From Oscheius sp. JU75 (lineage: Eukaryota; Nematoda; Chromadorea; Rhabditida; Rhabditidae): DNA of 64,000 bases. The position numbers and the translations under genes are program-made. Within the stretch, counting starts at the first letter, position 1; each line of letters opens with the position of its first letter. Below are positions 24,701-36,613 of the stretch, piece by piece. The stretch is from assembly GCA_037178855.1 (NCBI GenBank), contig JASJZC010000007.1:8432001-8496000 (forward strand), read 5' to 3'. Under the pieces are notes generated by a model that made no database searches, was not told the DNA's origin, and was given only the letters and a program-made list of their open reading frames with translations.

Positions 24701-27700
24701 CACATTTTCAATGAAGATGATTTGTTTTCGTTTGAAAGCTGTTATCCACTTACGTGAACGATTCTCAAGGCAGCGAGATTAATGTTCAGATGAAACATTA
24801 GGCGCACAAACACAAACGCGAGTTTTTCCGGCCACAATGTTGTGTGTCGGAGCGTGAGAGGAACAATATCGTCTAATCTGTCAAGGAACTTCTGATGACT
24901 GGTCTTTTCACAAAGTACAAGTGGGCCAGCCGGTCGTGAGCAAAAAATATGGACTTGGGACCAAAAAGAGTTGGAGTATTTATGACACCACTGACGCTAT
25001 TTCTAGGCGTCTGGACGAGAGTCTAAATTTTCAGCACGGGTGAGAGCTTTTGAGAAACCCGGAACCGATTTTTGTTGTAGACACTAAATAACTTAAGCAC
25101 GTGCTATCAGCGTTAGTTCCAGACAAAGCGAATATTATTTTTGAACGTAAAGGCTCTAAAGAAGCAAAAGGGTATCCACAATTCACAACGACATCGTTTA
25201 TTGCAAGGAATGACTAAATGATAGAAGATCAAATCAGAAGAGATACTGCCAATCTTTCTCTTCATTTAAGATGGTTCCTTGTTTGAAATACAGCCTGCAT
25301 CGCTGGAAGATGCAGGCCACGGTTGTCTTGAAACGACAGTACTGAGTTGTGTCAATTTCTCTATCTGTGCTCTCATTTTCAACAAAACATAATTATTTCG
25401 AATCTCCATATAGTTTCTTGACGTTATCTGTTTTTTTTTATGTAGAACGTCGAGAGATTGCTACAAGACACCGATCCTTTACCGCGAACAATAAGAATTT
25501 CTTTTCTTGCACAGGAAAGTTTATATGTGCTGTCTCTCGTGACTACAGTGTTCCGAGGGCGCTATCTGACCACAAGGTTTTCACTTTTTGAAGTGCCCTC
25601 TCAAAGCCATATGGCTCTGATCATGAGTCCAGTCTTCTTCAAACCAGCCGATCTCCTTCTTGCAATACATCCTCCTCCTTTCCGTATGTTCCATTTCCAG
25701 AATTGAATCCATAGCAGTGCCCGGAAAAAGGTGCACCCCCTACTTGAGCAATTTGCTCATAGTAGGTCTCTGTTTTAGGCGCAGCTCTTTCTTGGATAGG
25801 CTAAGGAGGATCGAGTGACTCCTCGTTCATTTCCTGTCAATTAAAGAGCTGTTTGGTTAGTAAGCCGAACCAGATGTCACATCTCTTTGGTCCAGCGAAA
25901 TCGAGATGCGGACAGCTCACCAAACAAATTAAAATATAGAAAAAGTCTCTCTCGAGTATTTTTGTTTGTGTAAGTACGTGTGATTGCTGCTCCTAGAAAA
26001 TTCAAGTACTACTTAGCGCTGATTTATACGAAATGACGCTGCTGCTCGGCGAGGCACGATGTCAAAACCTCAAATGTCAGTCGACACTTTTTCTGCGCTG
26101 CCTTCCTTGGAGAACTTTTGCATATTCCTTCGTAGTGTGAACGCAGCATGGAACAGAGTTCAAACGCATCGATTCTGTCGTCTATTTTGAATGCTAAACT
26201 TGGCCGAATGCCATCGTGCTTCCAGTTAAAGTTCTACTTTGTGTCTTTTGCTTAAAAAGTTTAGAAAAGGAGTTGTGGTCTGCAAAAAGTCGGCGTAGCA
26301 AATGAATTTCCTGCTTCCTTACACCCTCGCCCGATGTATTGAAAGCAGCTGCCGATCCGTAGTTCCTTTAGGGTTCCTGATCTTTCTTCTGTTGCGTAAG
26401 CGGGATCTTTAATGTCAGGGGAACAGCCAAACTTTACGATCTCAATTAGTTAAGAGCCTTTTTTTGCTCATATTCCATAAAGCTGGAAAAAAGTAAGTAT
26501 ACTCCAGAGAATCTTGGCACGGCTGTCGGAGTGAATTATCGTATCAATTTGTTCAACTTTTTGGAGGCATAGTTAGGCTATCTAGATGGCGACAGGTGCT
26601 GTAGCCTTATGGCCAGAAGAGATGTGAGAAGTTGTCGCGTCAAAACATTCTCCGCTACCTTGATTTTAATTCTTTCTCAAAGTAGCCAAGAAGATGTCTT
26701 CTTTTTTGAACAAATAGCCGTCCGTTCGTTTTCTTTCTTCTTTTGCTCCTGTTCAGATCCAAATTTTGTACTCAGGTAATCCTCGTTAGTACGTTAAACC
26801 TAAGACATCATATTCGAAACTATCTTTCCTGAAAGATTTTGCAGATTGTTTAGGAGTAAACAATAGGTTACTCGAGACGCGGGATCTGTGGGACAGGAAA
26901 GGTGGTCAAGAGATGTCACTGCATATGACCAAAACACGGGACAGGTTCGGATGCCGAACACGACAAATTTTTTTTTTTCACAAACTTTGACATTCTTTGA
27001 GAGTCGAAAGAACGTGATTCTTTTTTCGACATCTCTTTTCCAATCCGCTTGTTTCTGCTTTCATGCGGCGATTCAAAACATCAGAACAGCATATTGCTAT
27101 TGAGAGTTTTCGTCCCTTATGATCTTGAGACAATTGAGTGGTAGAAGAATAGTGACGTCTAATTACCATCTATATCAGCGAACTTCCTCCTTCAAAAGTT
27201 CTCTAACAATGCTTTCTGCCCTGAATAATCTTTATCTCAGATTCCTAACATCTAGTTCGTTTGCAAGCTCCCGAGGTGTCTTATACGTTGCACAAATTGC
27301 CCTAGTGCGGAGAAGGGGCTGTCCGCCATCTTCTCACCTCTCCTAACCGTTTGTTTTGGTTGAGTACTTCCGACTCCAACACTATTCTGTCTTAAAGGGT
27401 ACCAATTTTGATGGATGATAGTCATGCAGCTCACTGTCAGGACTCATGCTCGCTCTGTCTAAGCACGACTTTAAAGGAATTTATTGCACCGATTCTCATT
27501 AGCATGCAGAAGGGGGCGCCGCAACAGAAGTCAGCAATTTGCATAGGTTCGTTGGTGTGATTCGGCCACAGCAGTGAACTAATGGTAGTAGACTAGATGA
27601 ATAGGAAATCTGAGGTTTGAAATCAGAAAAAACACCTGTGACGCCCTATGAGAAATGATTCTGATCTTCTGGAAATCCTAGGCGGATTATGGGCTTTTTG

Positions 27701-29033
27701 CTATTGAACTGGTGTTCCGGGGATTCTAATGTATACTTCTTTTTCCCAACGCAAAAATTTCAAAGTGCTCTCATTTGACGGGTGCAGAATGCAATATTAC
27801 ACAGGTACCTCATAACATGCTGACATCTCAACAATATCCCCTCGTTAGCTTTGATCTCTTCTGCTCGAAATAAGTTCTAGTATGCATGGTGCCTGTTGCT
27901 CGACTCACACACACAGACACACCCATAAGCCTCGGGGGCTGTCTCTCTCTCGCCCCTTTTCTGTCCGTCTCCATCTCGCGTCAGACTCATCGGTCGCCCT
28001 TCAATTCCACCGTTAACGAGTTTCGCCTGACACTTGCGCCCTCGTAAGCCCTCAGTGCCAACTCTTAAGTCTTGACGGAGAGTCAGTAGCCGTTCAACGG
28101 CATCTCTCTCACACCAATCCACTCTAATCTAATAGAGCACATGTCCGAATAATTCCATATCGAGAAGAGAGGAGCTCCCTATAATGACCAGTGATTGTGG
28201 CTCTCCCCTCTTATACCGACACATTTATCTCATCCCGTCGGGGACTGGTAGATGATGGAGTGGCGACAAGTAACTCTTTTTTCGGGGGACGGCGCCAATA
28301 AAATATAGATCCTTCTTCCTCTCCAAGTAGGGTGTGTTCCAAACGGCCACACTGCCATCCATAGAGAATCAGGGCCACCTTGTCCTTTTCTCCGCTTGCT
28401 CTAATAGTTCCGTTTAAGACGAAAAGCTAATTTCTGTTAACTACTGTCAATGCAACGCCTAATTGAGTAGGTATGGGGCGTATGTTCTCACAAGCCCCTC
28501 TCTTGGATTACCCCCATATTTAAGGCCATCTCAACATTTATGGCCTATCCTTCTGGTCGAAAGATCTCTCCAGGTTTGTCTCGGCGCAGTTTGTTTTCTT
28601 CCCCAGCATCCTAAACACCCAATTTATCAAAAAGGCAAGGAGTCCTCTCCGATTTCTTGGCCATTTTCTCCCGTCCCTTCACTGACTAATAACAGTTCGT
28701 GTCATAAATTAGTGGCTGTAAATAGCCCACGGCGACTCATTCTGTCTCTCTCTGGGGGCTACGCACCTCTGCTTGTCGGGTACCTCGATGTCGCCTCCTC
28801 GGAGTCGGAACAGCCCCCCAGGGAGAGATCCTTCCCAGCTCATGGAATCTGCGCGCAGCAGGCTCCCACACTTCTCTGTTTCACGCCGACGACATCATAC
28901 CCCCTTTGTCAACAGACTCACTGTTATTAATGATTTTCTTTTTTTTAAAAAACACTCTATGCTCTTGCATTAATATTCAAGTTCAGTTTCTAGACTACGG
29001 AGTTCCTCCTCCTTAGAAGCCCCCAATGAGGTC
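21714..29033. other. 7.3-kb stretch without a recognised gene
   Basis: No frame here combines family resemblance with usable splice sites. The longest frames (144 aa at 21758-22192 minus, 113 aa at 23895-24236 minus, 155 aa at 28463-28930 plus) are unconvincing. A CA-rich then TC-rich microsatellite lies at about 27905-27950. The stretch may hold decayed repeats or non-coding genes that I cannot recognise. Confidence 0.45.
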
Positions 29034-30998
29034 ATGTTTCTGATGCTTATTCTTCTTCTACCACCGGTCATAGGCTTTCTCTTTCATTCTGATGCTCAGC
29101 AGGATCAATGCTATGAGTTGGATCTGGAGAATTGCTTCAGGGAAGCCTTTCTGGTAGGTTTCGAAACGTATTGGGTTTCAAGTTGTTTAATGATAGGCTG
29201 CCATGCATCCGCCATTCAGACGAAGGAAAGAGCTAGGTGTGGACGCTGCCCTTGACAAGCGAAAAGGTGAGTGAGAAGAAGTGAGAAAAGAGTATTTTCC
29301 AACGTTCAAATGCTGGCAGTCCTAAACGCGTCTCTTATACCCCAATTTGGTTTTTATAGTCCCCTTGGAAAGGCTGGAAAAAATACCTTTTGACATCCTT
29401 GAGATTACTGCAGGAAGTAGACTAGAACAGTCCACTATCAATCGGTCACTAATTTTTTATAGTTTACTCTCATACACCTTTACCAAATCAAACATAATTA
29501 TTCATATATCTTTACTATCTAAAGCGCGATGGTTTCTGTGGAGGACTTTGTCTGTCTGTTTGTTTGTTTGTTCGTGACCACGAAACAGAAGCGAGCCAAT
29601 TAGTTGTCCAAAAGTTTTGTTGTTCAAAAACAGTTATTGCCTAAATTGGTTGACAAGTCAACTTTGGGTGCCTTATAGAACTTTGTTTTTCTCCCAAAGA
29701 AGCCACTGGGCGTCTTTTGTTACTGCGAAGCGACGCAGTCACCAATGCAAACTGTAGACAAAAGGATGGTAAAGCCGTTGGAGACGTCTTTATTACTAAA
29801 GCGCAATGATGTTCGTCTGTCTATCATGATGTCCGCACAATTCCATATCAACACTGATACCCAAAAAAGCTGATAAGTCATTTCATGTCACGAAACAAGG
29901 GGACAAGCCAGCTGTGAAGGAAACTGCAACTAAGCGGCGCAGCCGCCTGTAATCGATTCTAGCCACGGTCAAAGGGCTGTAAAGCTGCCGCCGGTAGCTG
30001 ATTCTAAAACTAAACCTAAAATTTTTTGAAATCTCGATGTTGAATCGAGGGCTCTGTCTTAGCTGGCCATCCAACTACTTGAACAAGATCCTTTCTTATC
30101 AAGACTTTAACTTGAGTTGGATTTCTTGAATATGATTGTGAAAGCTGTGTTTCCGACGAAATAAGCCTCGGAATGTAAAAACTTTGAATATACTCTTCTA
30201 TGGTTCGCAAAGCCGCTAACGACCATCCATGAATCCGTCATACATCCTTGTAACATCTTATTGCAGCTCGTCAAGACTTCTTCTTATGTCATGATGTCCG
30301 ACGTCTCTCTGCCTGTTTTATGTATCCAGGCTGTACAGAGCCCATGGCCGCATCTGTAAGTTCACTTAGTACTGCTCTTTACTCTTATTATATGTGGCCT
30401 CCGTCCAATATCATATGGTTTACGGGAAAAAACTGCCACTCCAAGTGTTCTTAGCTTACAGAGGATTAGGAAAACAGGTAGTTTTTGGTTTAATAACCCG
30501 TGCTTAAAACCCGGATGCAGATGTGTGACCAGGCTTGCTCAAGGGATTCAGTGTTTATTTGCCGACGGGACATGTCGCCTGAAGAGCAGGAAGACGAACA
30601 GGTTCGAAACCATCGCTTTTTTTTCGCATGAACAATTCTAGGCACATCTGAGAGAAATGGCAGGATTGGCTGTGCGAATAGCTGCGGATGTCGACAATAC
30701 GGAGACGTGTGACAAGATCAAAAAGACCCTGATCAAGGTGAGAGACAACTGTTTCCATTTTTCTACTTGACTGATTTCACCTTGATACCTCCCTCGTATT
30801 CAGGTTCTGTCGGTTCGAGTCAAAAACTGCGGGGATGCGGCGCGCTGTACCTGTGAAGATTCGCTCAGCGAGGCCGCCTCCCTCTCATGCGGAATCAACT
30901 GTGAACAGTTGGTCAACCAGGAGCAGCGGAATCAGCAGAATTCTGCCTGTCCTCTTCTGACAGTATCCATTATCTCCTTTTTCATGTCTTTGCTATAA
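29034..30998 (+). CDS. Secreted Cys-rich protein, probably GPI-anchored
   Basis: Five exons close in frame (585 nt, 194 aa): 29034-29157, 30267-30355, 30521-30601, 30642-30737 and 30804-30998. Exon 1 encodes a signal peptide (MFLMLILLLPPVIGFLFHSD) followed by CYELDLENCF. Further Cys lie in CHDV, SACFMYPGC, MCDQACSRDSVFIC, ETCDK and CGDAARCTC. The C-terminus is a short hydrophobic tail after an Asn-Ser (NSACPLLTVSIISFFMSLL), as in GPI-anchored proteins. The first donor is chosen for phase; it preserves a Cys-containing frame in exon 2. The 1.1-kb first intron contains microsatellite-like repeats, and an extra small exon cannot be excluded. Family unknown, function unknown; probably an extracellular disulfide-rich protein. 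Confidence 0.7.
29540..29573. repeat. TG/TTTG microsatellite in intron
   Basis: A CTGT/TTTG run ending in TTCGTGACCAC inside intron 1 of the Cys-rich gene. A related, shorter segment beginning CTAAAGCGCAATG occurs near 29797. The two segments share the lead-in CTAAAGCGC, suggesting two decayed copies of one repeat. Confidence 0.5.
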
Positions 30999-33904
30999 GC
31001 CTTCTCCCCTCGAAACTCAGGGACTCTCCGGTGTGACTGCAAGTCATCTTCCAAAACCATTTATCGATACGGGTTACATTAAGAAAATACACTATTCTTT
31101 CAATTTTTCTTCGGCAAATGAATAATTCTCATGGAGAATACTCTCTTGACACTTAGAGGGGCTAGGGATTGTAGCGCAGCTTCCGTGTGCCGGGGCCTTT
31201 GGAACATAGAGGCATTTGATGTGCGTAAAGGTTATCATTGCAGTATCCACAAGTATGACGACAAACACGAACAGCAAACTCGGCATTCGAACAGCTGCAA
31301 GATATTACATTCATGATAATTTTTCTTCCTACCTAAATTTGCCCATTCCGGATAGTTTGAAGCGGCGACAGAAAGTCAGGGAGTGTTTATCCTTACAAAA
31401 CTGTGGGGCTTTTGTCAAAGCTCGGGTGTTCTCAGCACTGATGTGGTCTGAAACCATTGTTCTTTTTTGGAACACACTTAAACTTCATGAAATACATCTC
31501 CGAGACTCATAGCTTGGCTAGCTTTATAAGATTTTCAACTTTTAGACAAAGGCAGCTATTTTTAATCCGGAAAACATCACTTAGAAAATCGAGAATTTAA
31601 CTTGGAAGCATAGAACTTACGCTGTTTCTACTTCGGAGCTCGTGTCAGGTCAGCTTTGCAATTTTTCATGCAAATTTTCTTCGTTTTTGCATACCGTTTC
31701 AATTATGTAACAAAAAATCTATATGCGTATCTTTTGTGCAAAAACTGACTTAAGCAACCAACATTTTACGGACAAACACTACCGTTTTCTCTGCAACAGT
31801 CTGTCAATGATGTTGATTTGAGACTTTGCAAATATTGCTTTGAGAGTTTTGTGTTGGATCTTAAAATGTATGCTTGTAAAGTCTGCCCTTACGTTGCATA
31901 ATGTAGTTTCTGCACTCGGCACAGCAATCCAGAGTATTGAAATCGTGGTCGGAAAGACATCGACGCTCAAATATTTCCGGCTGCGAACGGCTCAAAGACT
32001 GACAGGCCTGCTCTCCAAATCTATCGCGACAACAGGGAAGAGTCGGAGCGTCTGGAAAAATGTTAGTATAGTATCACACAGGGGGCCAGAGACAATAAAA
32101 AGTCAGAGACGTAATGAGAGACTGTTGCTAATTAGGACACAGCAGCGCGGTTCGCCTTCCAAACCGCCGGGTGTCCCCCATCATATCCCTCTCTCTTATC
32201 ACGCACGCAGCTTCGGCATCTCATCCATCCAAAACCTCTTGAACACACTCACTTTCTCTCTCACACTCGAGAAAAGTGTGCTCATCATCTCATTAATTCG
32301 TTCTAATTCGTCCCTCCTCAGTTTTGGCAAGTTTCCCGTTTCCCGAACGAATTAAACGCGTCAAAAAAGCTGTTCGTAGGAAGTTTCTTAAAAGATTTAC
32401 TGCCCAAGTCAGCGCTTAACGATGTGTGATATCTTGGCATGATTTTTTGCACCAAATCACTGTTTTTCCATCTTTCTCCCTTTTGTTTAACCACTCAAAA
32501 GCTGGCTGATGACCGCGAACACCACACTCTCGTCTTTCACTTAAATTTTTCAAGATTTTCTCACGTTTCGGGACGATCATGTTGCTCGGGACGCACAGCT
32601 GTAGTTGACAAAAAAGAGCGTGTTGTTCAGAGAGGAACATTACAATCACGTGGCCAATGGATATAAGAGCATACTCGTCTTTATACCTCGAATCGAACCA
32701 GTTTTGTGTGACTGCCCTGTTACGGATGTCTTTCTCTCTTATCATAACAGTGCCAGCCTCTGCGTGTGGAATCCCCCATCCTTCTTCGTGACCTTGCGTC
32801 CTTGTCACAACACAGCCACGCATCCGTCAACTTCTCGCCAGTTCATGACAAAAAATTTGGCGCGCCCCGGAGAAGAAATGAAATAGACAGCTTTTGTTTT
32901 GTAGCGGAATGGGGAATGAATTCTTCTGCTCGCTTCGGGATGACAACAGCGGGTGTCGCGCGCCCTCCCGTAGGTGAATTCTTTCTCAAACAGGCCTTAG
33001 GACCGGGATTAATGGCGGCCTCTTCATGCCACATTCACAATCCATGATGCCACTGCACATAAGATCCAGTAGTGCTATTTACTGCCTCGGCCGCTTCCTT
33101 CATTCTCTGTGTGACCCACTTGCATCTTGGGCGGAAATTGTTCGAGCATATGGTGTCATGGATTAAAGGCCTCCTCCGTTCTCATTTCGCTCTTCAACCC
33201 TTTTCGTGTAGCCTCAAGCCAAATAGCATTTCTGCAGCTCTTTCCTTTGTTAAGACGCCTTATCTACCAAAAATTGTTGATATTTGACTTGAATGCAACC
33301 GTTTACCATACCTAATTGTACCTATACCTGCCCTTGTTCACAGCATCACCAACTTTTGAAATTGTTTAGTTTCAGAGCCCTTGTACTACATGTCGCTGAG
33401 AAGTAGTGTTTACAGAAAAACACAACAACAAGTGTCTTTTTATTGACAGCGAATTAAGCATTAACACTTTCGCATACCATTATCGCACGCTCTCTTAAAA
33501 TGGTTAAATTAGGACATGGTACTCTCCATTCGGTCAGTTTCTGGTCGTAAGCGATAAAAACCCACGTAGCTTCTGTTGATCGAAGCAATTTAGGTTATGT
33601 GACAGCTTGTTTGAGAAGTCATTAGCATGACGATTAGGAAATGGTTAATCAGTCCACTGTATTTTGCTTGTCCCTATCGTTAAAGGATGTAACAACACTT
33701 TCATCAGTTGCAAGCAGAGCTATGTAAGCTAGCACTACTCCTAAATTCATCCAGAGGCCTAAGTTTCCCCCTCCTAGTCAACATTTTATTCTTCCTGTGA
33801 TTCATTTCCGTCCTCCCAATGCTCTATTATCTACTATCTCTACATCGTCTCTTCCTATTCCCGAAGCTCAGAGTCGCATCGACAACCTTCTCACAACATT
33901 GTCT
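30999..33904. other. Intergenic, nothing recognised
   Basis: No supportable gene. The longest frames (171 aa at 31840-32355, 135 aa at 32416-32823 minus) lack family resemblance and splice context. Stretches near 32120-32340 are TC-rich. Confidence 0.45.
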
Positions 33905-35590
33905 ATGGGCGACGACGTCCGCACACTCAAGTGTGTGCTGGTTGGTGAGGAGGCCGTTGGCAAGACGTCGCTCATTGTCTCATACACGACAAACGGCTTC
34001 TCGGACAAGTACACACCGACGGCTTTTGACAACTACTCCGGTAAGCGGGGTTCTTTAAGAGATGCGTACTCGCGTGTTTGTCCTCCTATTTGTCTCGCTA
34101 CTTTTGTTTGCAAACCGTTGGCAATGTTCCTAGGGGAGTGAACATCCTTGCCACTCTCGGTGAGAGAAGGCATATAACGCATTATAAATCAGTGAGACAA
34201 AGGATTTCGCGGGCTGTTTATCATGAAGAATGCGCTGCGTGAACAGACCAAGACCGGGCCCTGAAATCAGCTGTCAGCGACAGTCTTGACATGAAAGGGA
34301 AAAAGTTTTGAAATCTCCCGAGGGTTTCACTCGATGTCATGAACCGAATTCGCGCATTAAAAAGCCAAACCGAATTGTGTTCTCCCCCGAGGGGCTGTCC
34401 AATAAACTCTCATTCCAGTAAAGAACGTCAATTTTTCAGTGGTCGTTCGCGTCGACAAGAAGCCAATTCGAGTACAGCTGTGCGACACCGCCGGACAGGT
34501 GGGTAATTTCTCACTTTACGTTGCGACTGACTTCTTTAATTATCAAAATCTGGTTAACGACGTGTTTTATAGTCATTCAGCTAAGCTAGGACGAAAGTAA
34601 TGAACTCACATTGAGCATTGTTCCCGCGAGCCAAGGGTCCTCCTCTTGAAGGAGCGGAATTGACGGTTGTAGGGAAAGGAAGCGATTGGATGAACGTGGC
34701 ATTAGTTACCGGATTTCTTTGTACGAAAAATCGCTGATGGTAAGACGAAGATCTGAAACTTTTCTCAAAGATCCCAAAACTAATCGAATCTATTTTCACC
34801 TATGCATCTGCTTCATTTTTTTTATTCATTTGAATATTAGATGATGATTCTATGATTGCAAAACATTAAAACATACGTGTCAACAACCTGAGACCATGAT
34901 CCTTGAAAAAGGATCAGGAGCAGGAGACAGGCTGGCATGAAGGATAGACTGGGGGATGATTGACTTCTGTCTCTCCACCTTGCCCCGATTTGACAGTCAC
35001 ACAAAGGTGTTTATTTTATCGTTCTTCGACGAGACGTTTGGATGCAACCCTGGGCGACAAATATTCCAGAAATAGATTATGATTATTCGATTTTTCAGTC
35101 TAATCTCGACTCTCTACGTACCTTAACTTATCCCGATTGCGACGTTTTCCTCGTCGTCTACAATGTCCTGAATCCGGAAACATTCAAGAAGGTGGTGGAC
35201 CGTTGGATACCAGAAATCAACAAATCTAATCGCCACACACCTAGTGAGAAACTGGTATTGGTTTCTTATAGTGGTCCTTTCAGTCGTGCTAGTTGGTACT
35301 CAGACCGACCGTCGCTGGTCGGCCCTTGACAGCCAGACCGTCTCGACTGCAAAAGGAAAGTCTTTAGCTGCCCAGATCAAGGCTGTCGACTTCTTCGAGG
35401 TGTCATCACTCACCAAAGGAAACGTGAAAATGGTCGGTTTCTGCCTAATGGGCCGTGGATAATAACCATGCTCCAGATGTTCGATGCGGCTATCGTGGCG
35501 GGTCTAGAGGGACGTCGGGTCATCCCCAAGAAGTCGCGTCTTCGACAGGGCTTTCAACGATTTGTCAGCATCACCAAGAAGGTGTTTTGA
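33905..35590 (+). CDS. Atypical Rho-family GTPase (Cdc42/Wrch/CRP-1-like)
   Basis: Five exons: 33905-34040, 34440-34498, 35099-35243, 35284-35432 and 35476 to about 35590, giving about 200 aa. The G1 loop reads [10 protein letters not shown], switch [12 protein letters not shown]3 CDTAGQ, G4 GTQTD and the G5 region SSL. The helix-strand order ([20 protein letters not shown], then RWIPEI) is that of Cdc42/Rac proteins. Two features are odd. The residue equivalent to Gly12 of Ras and Cdc42 is Glu, a position where change usually blocks GTP hydrolysis. The C-terminus ([20 protein letters not shown]) is basic but has no Cys, so no CAAX prenylation or palmitoylation site. Such atypical Rho proteins (Wrch/Chp, CRP-1) act in membrane traffic and cell polarity. 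The 5' frame is open upstream of 33905, but the start chosen matches the usual family N-terminus. AATAAA at 35647. Confidence 0.9.
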
Positions 35591-35646
35591 AACCCGTGAC
35601 AATGCTTTAAGGCTCACCACATATGTTTGCACATACTTTTGTTTAT

Positions 35647-35652
35647 AATAAA
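35647..35652 (+). terminator. Polyadenylation signal AATAAA
   Basis: AATAAA about 57 nt after the stop of the Rho GTPase gene. Confidence 0.65.
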
Positions 35653-36613
35653 CCATGACACTCCTCGACATGAACTCTTTCAACTTTCAAGCTTATATAG
35701 ATCCCAATGCTAATCAAGTTCGTTATCGTTTTCCAATCATCCAGACATGAGAAAATGATACACGTGCAGAGTTTAGCTAATCATATGTACCATAGTGGCC
35801 TTCGACCACAGATGGAAAAACATAAGTATTGGTTGACTGAGTGGAAATTATCGGGTAAGGATCAAAAGAAGAAATAAACATAAGAAGAAGCTGAGGATCA
35901 TTTTAACTTTTTGCTACTGACACTGTAGAAAGTTAATGTCTCTTGGTCATCCAAATCCGGCCTCCTATCATACGTCAAAAACCGCCACTAAATGATGAAG
36001 GCTCAGGACATGGCTTGGAATTCGAAGCTGACCACTCATTTGTCCCATCGACCATATTTGACTCTGTGAGACACCAAACTATCAGAATTTCTTTTGTTTA
36101 ATTCCTTCGTCTCACAAATTGTTTTGAACAGCATCACCAAAACTGATGTACATTTTCCAAGCCCTATTAAACGAATCCCGGAAATATATGAAGAAAAACG
36201 AACTCAGTTCAAGCTGACCAGCATAAAACCTATAATCGCTTGTCAAGAAATTTATCCCTTGATCTTCTCCTCCTTGAAAATGAAAATCTTTTCATACAGA
36301 CGTCTGTACTCTGCTCACAGATCAGACTGATTACGCGCGCAGAAGATCATTTCCTTGTTCAGGAAAAAGGGTGGGTGGGCAGTTAGCGGTAAGAATGCAC
36401 TCCTGTTAATTAGAGCAGAAAAACGAGATCGAGTTTATTTTCTTGGTTATATCAAATAATCATTAAATACGAGAGAGACAATCTTGCTAACGTTTCACCT
36501 TATACACAAAACGAGCGCGAGATCTCTTTCTAGAGCCACAAAGAACCGGTATCTGGGGTCAAAACATGCCATATAATATGGGAGATAAAAGTGAAAAGGG
36601 TACAGTTTCTCTT
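35653..36613. other. Convergent intergenic region
   Basis: Lies between the 3' ends of the Rho gene (+) and the G-alpha gene (-). A minus-strand AATAAA lies near 36440, about 170 nt past the G-alpha stop. No gene seen. Confidence 0.5.

Noticed and set aside
28463-28930. 155-codon plus-strand frame
   Set aside because: Low-complexity Pro/Ser/Leu composition, no family resemblance, no supporting splice or start context.
32680-32700. tRNA-like B box (GGTTCGATTC on the minus strand)
   Set aside because: No pairing T-arm, acceptor stem or A box can be formed around it.
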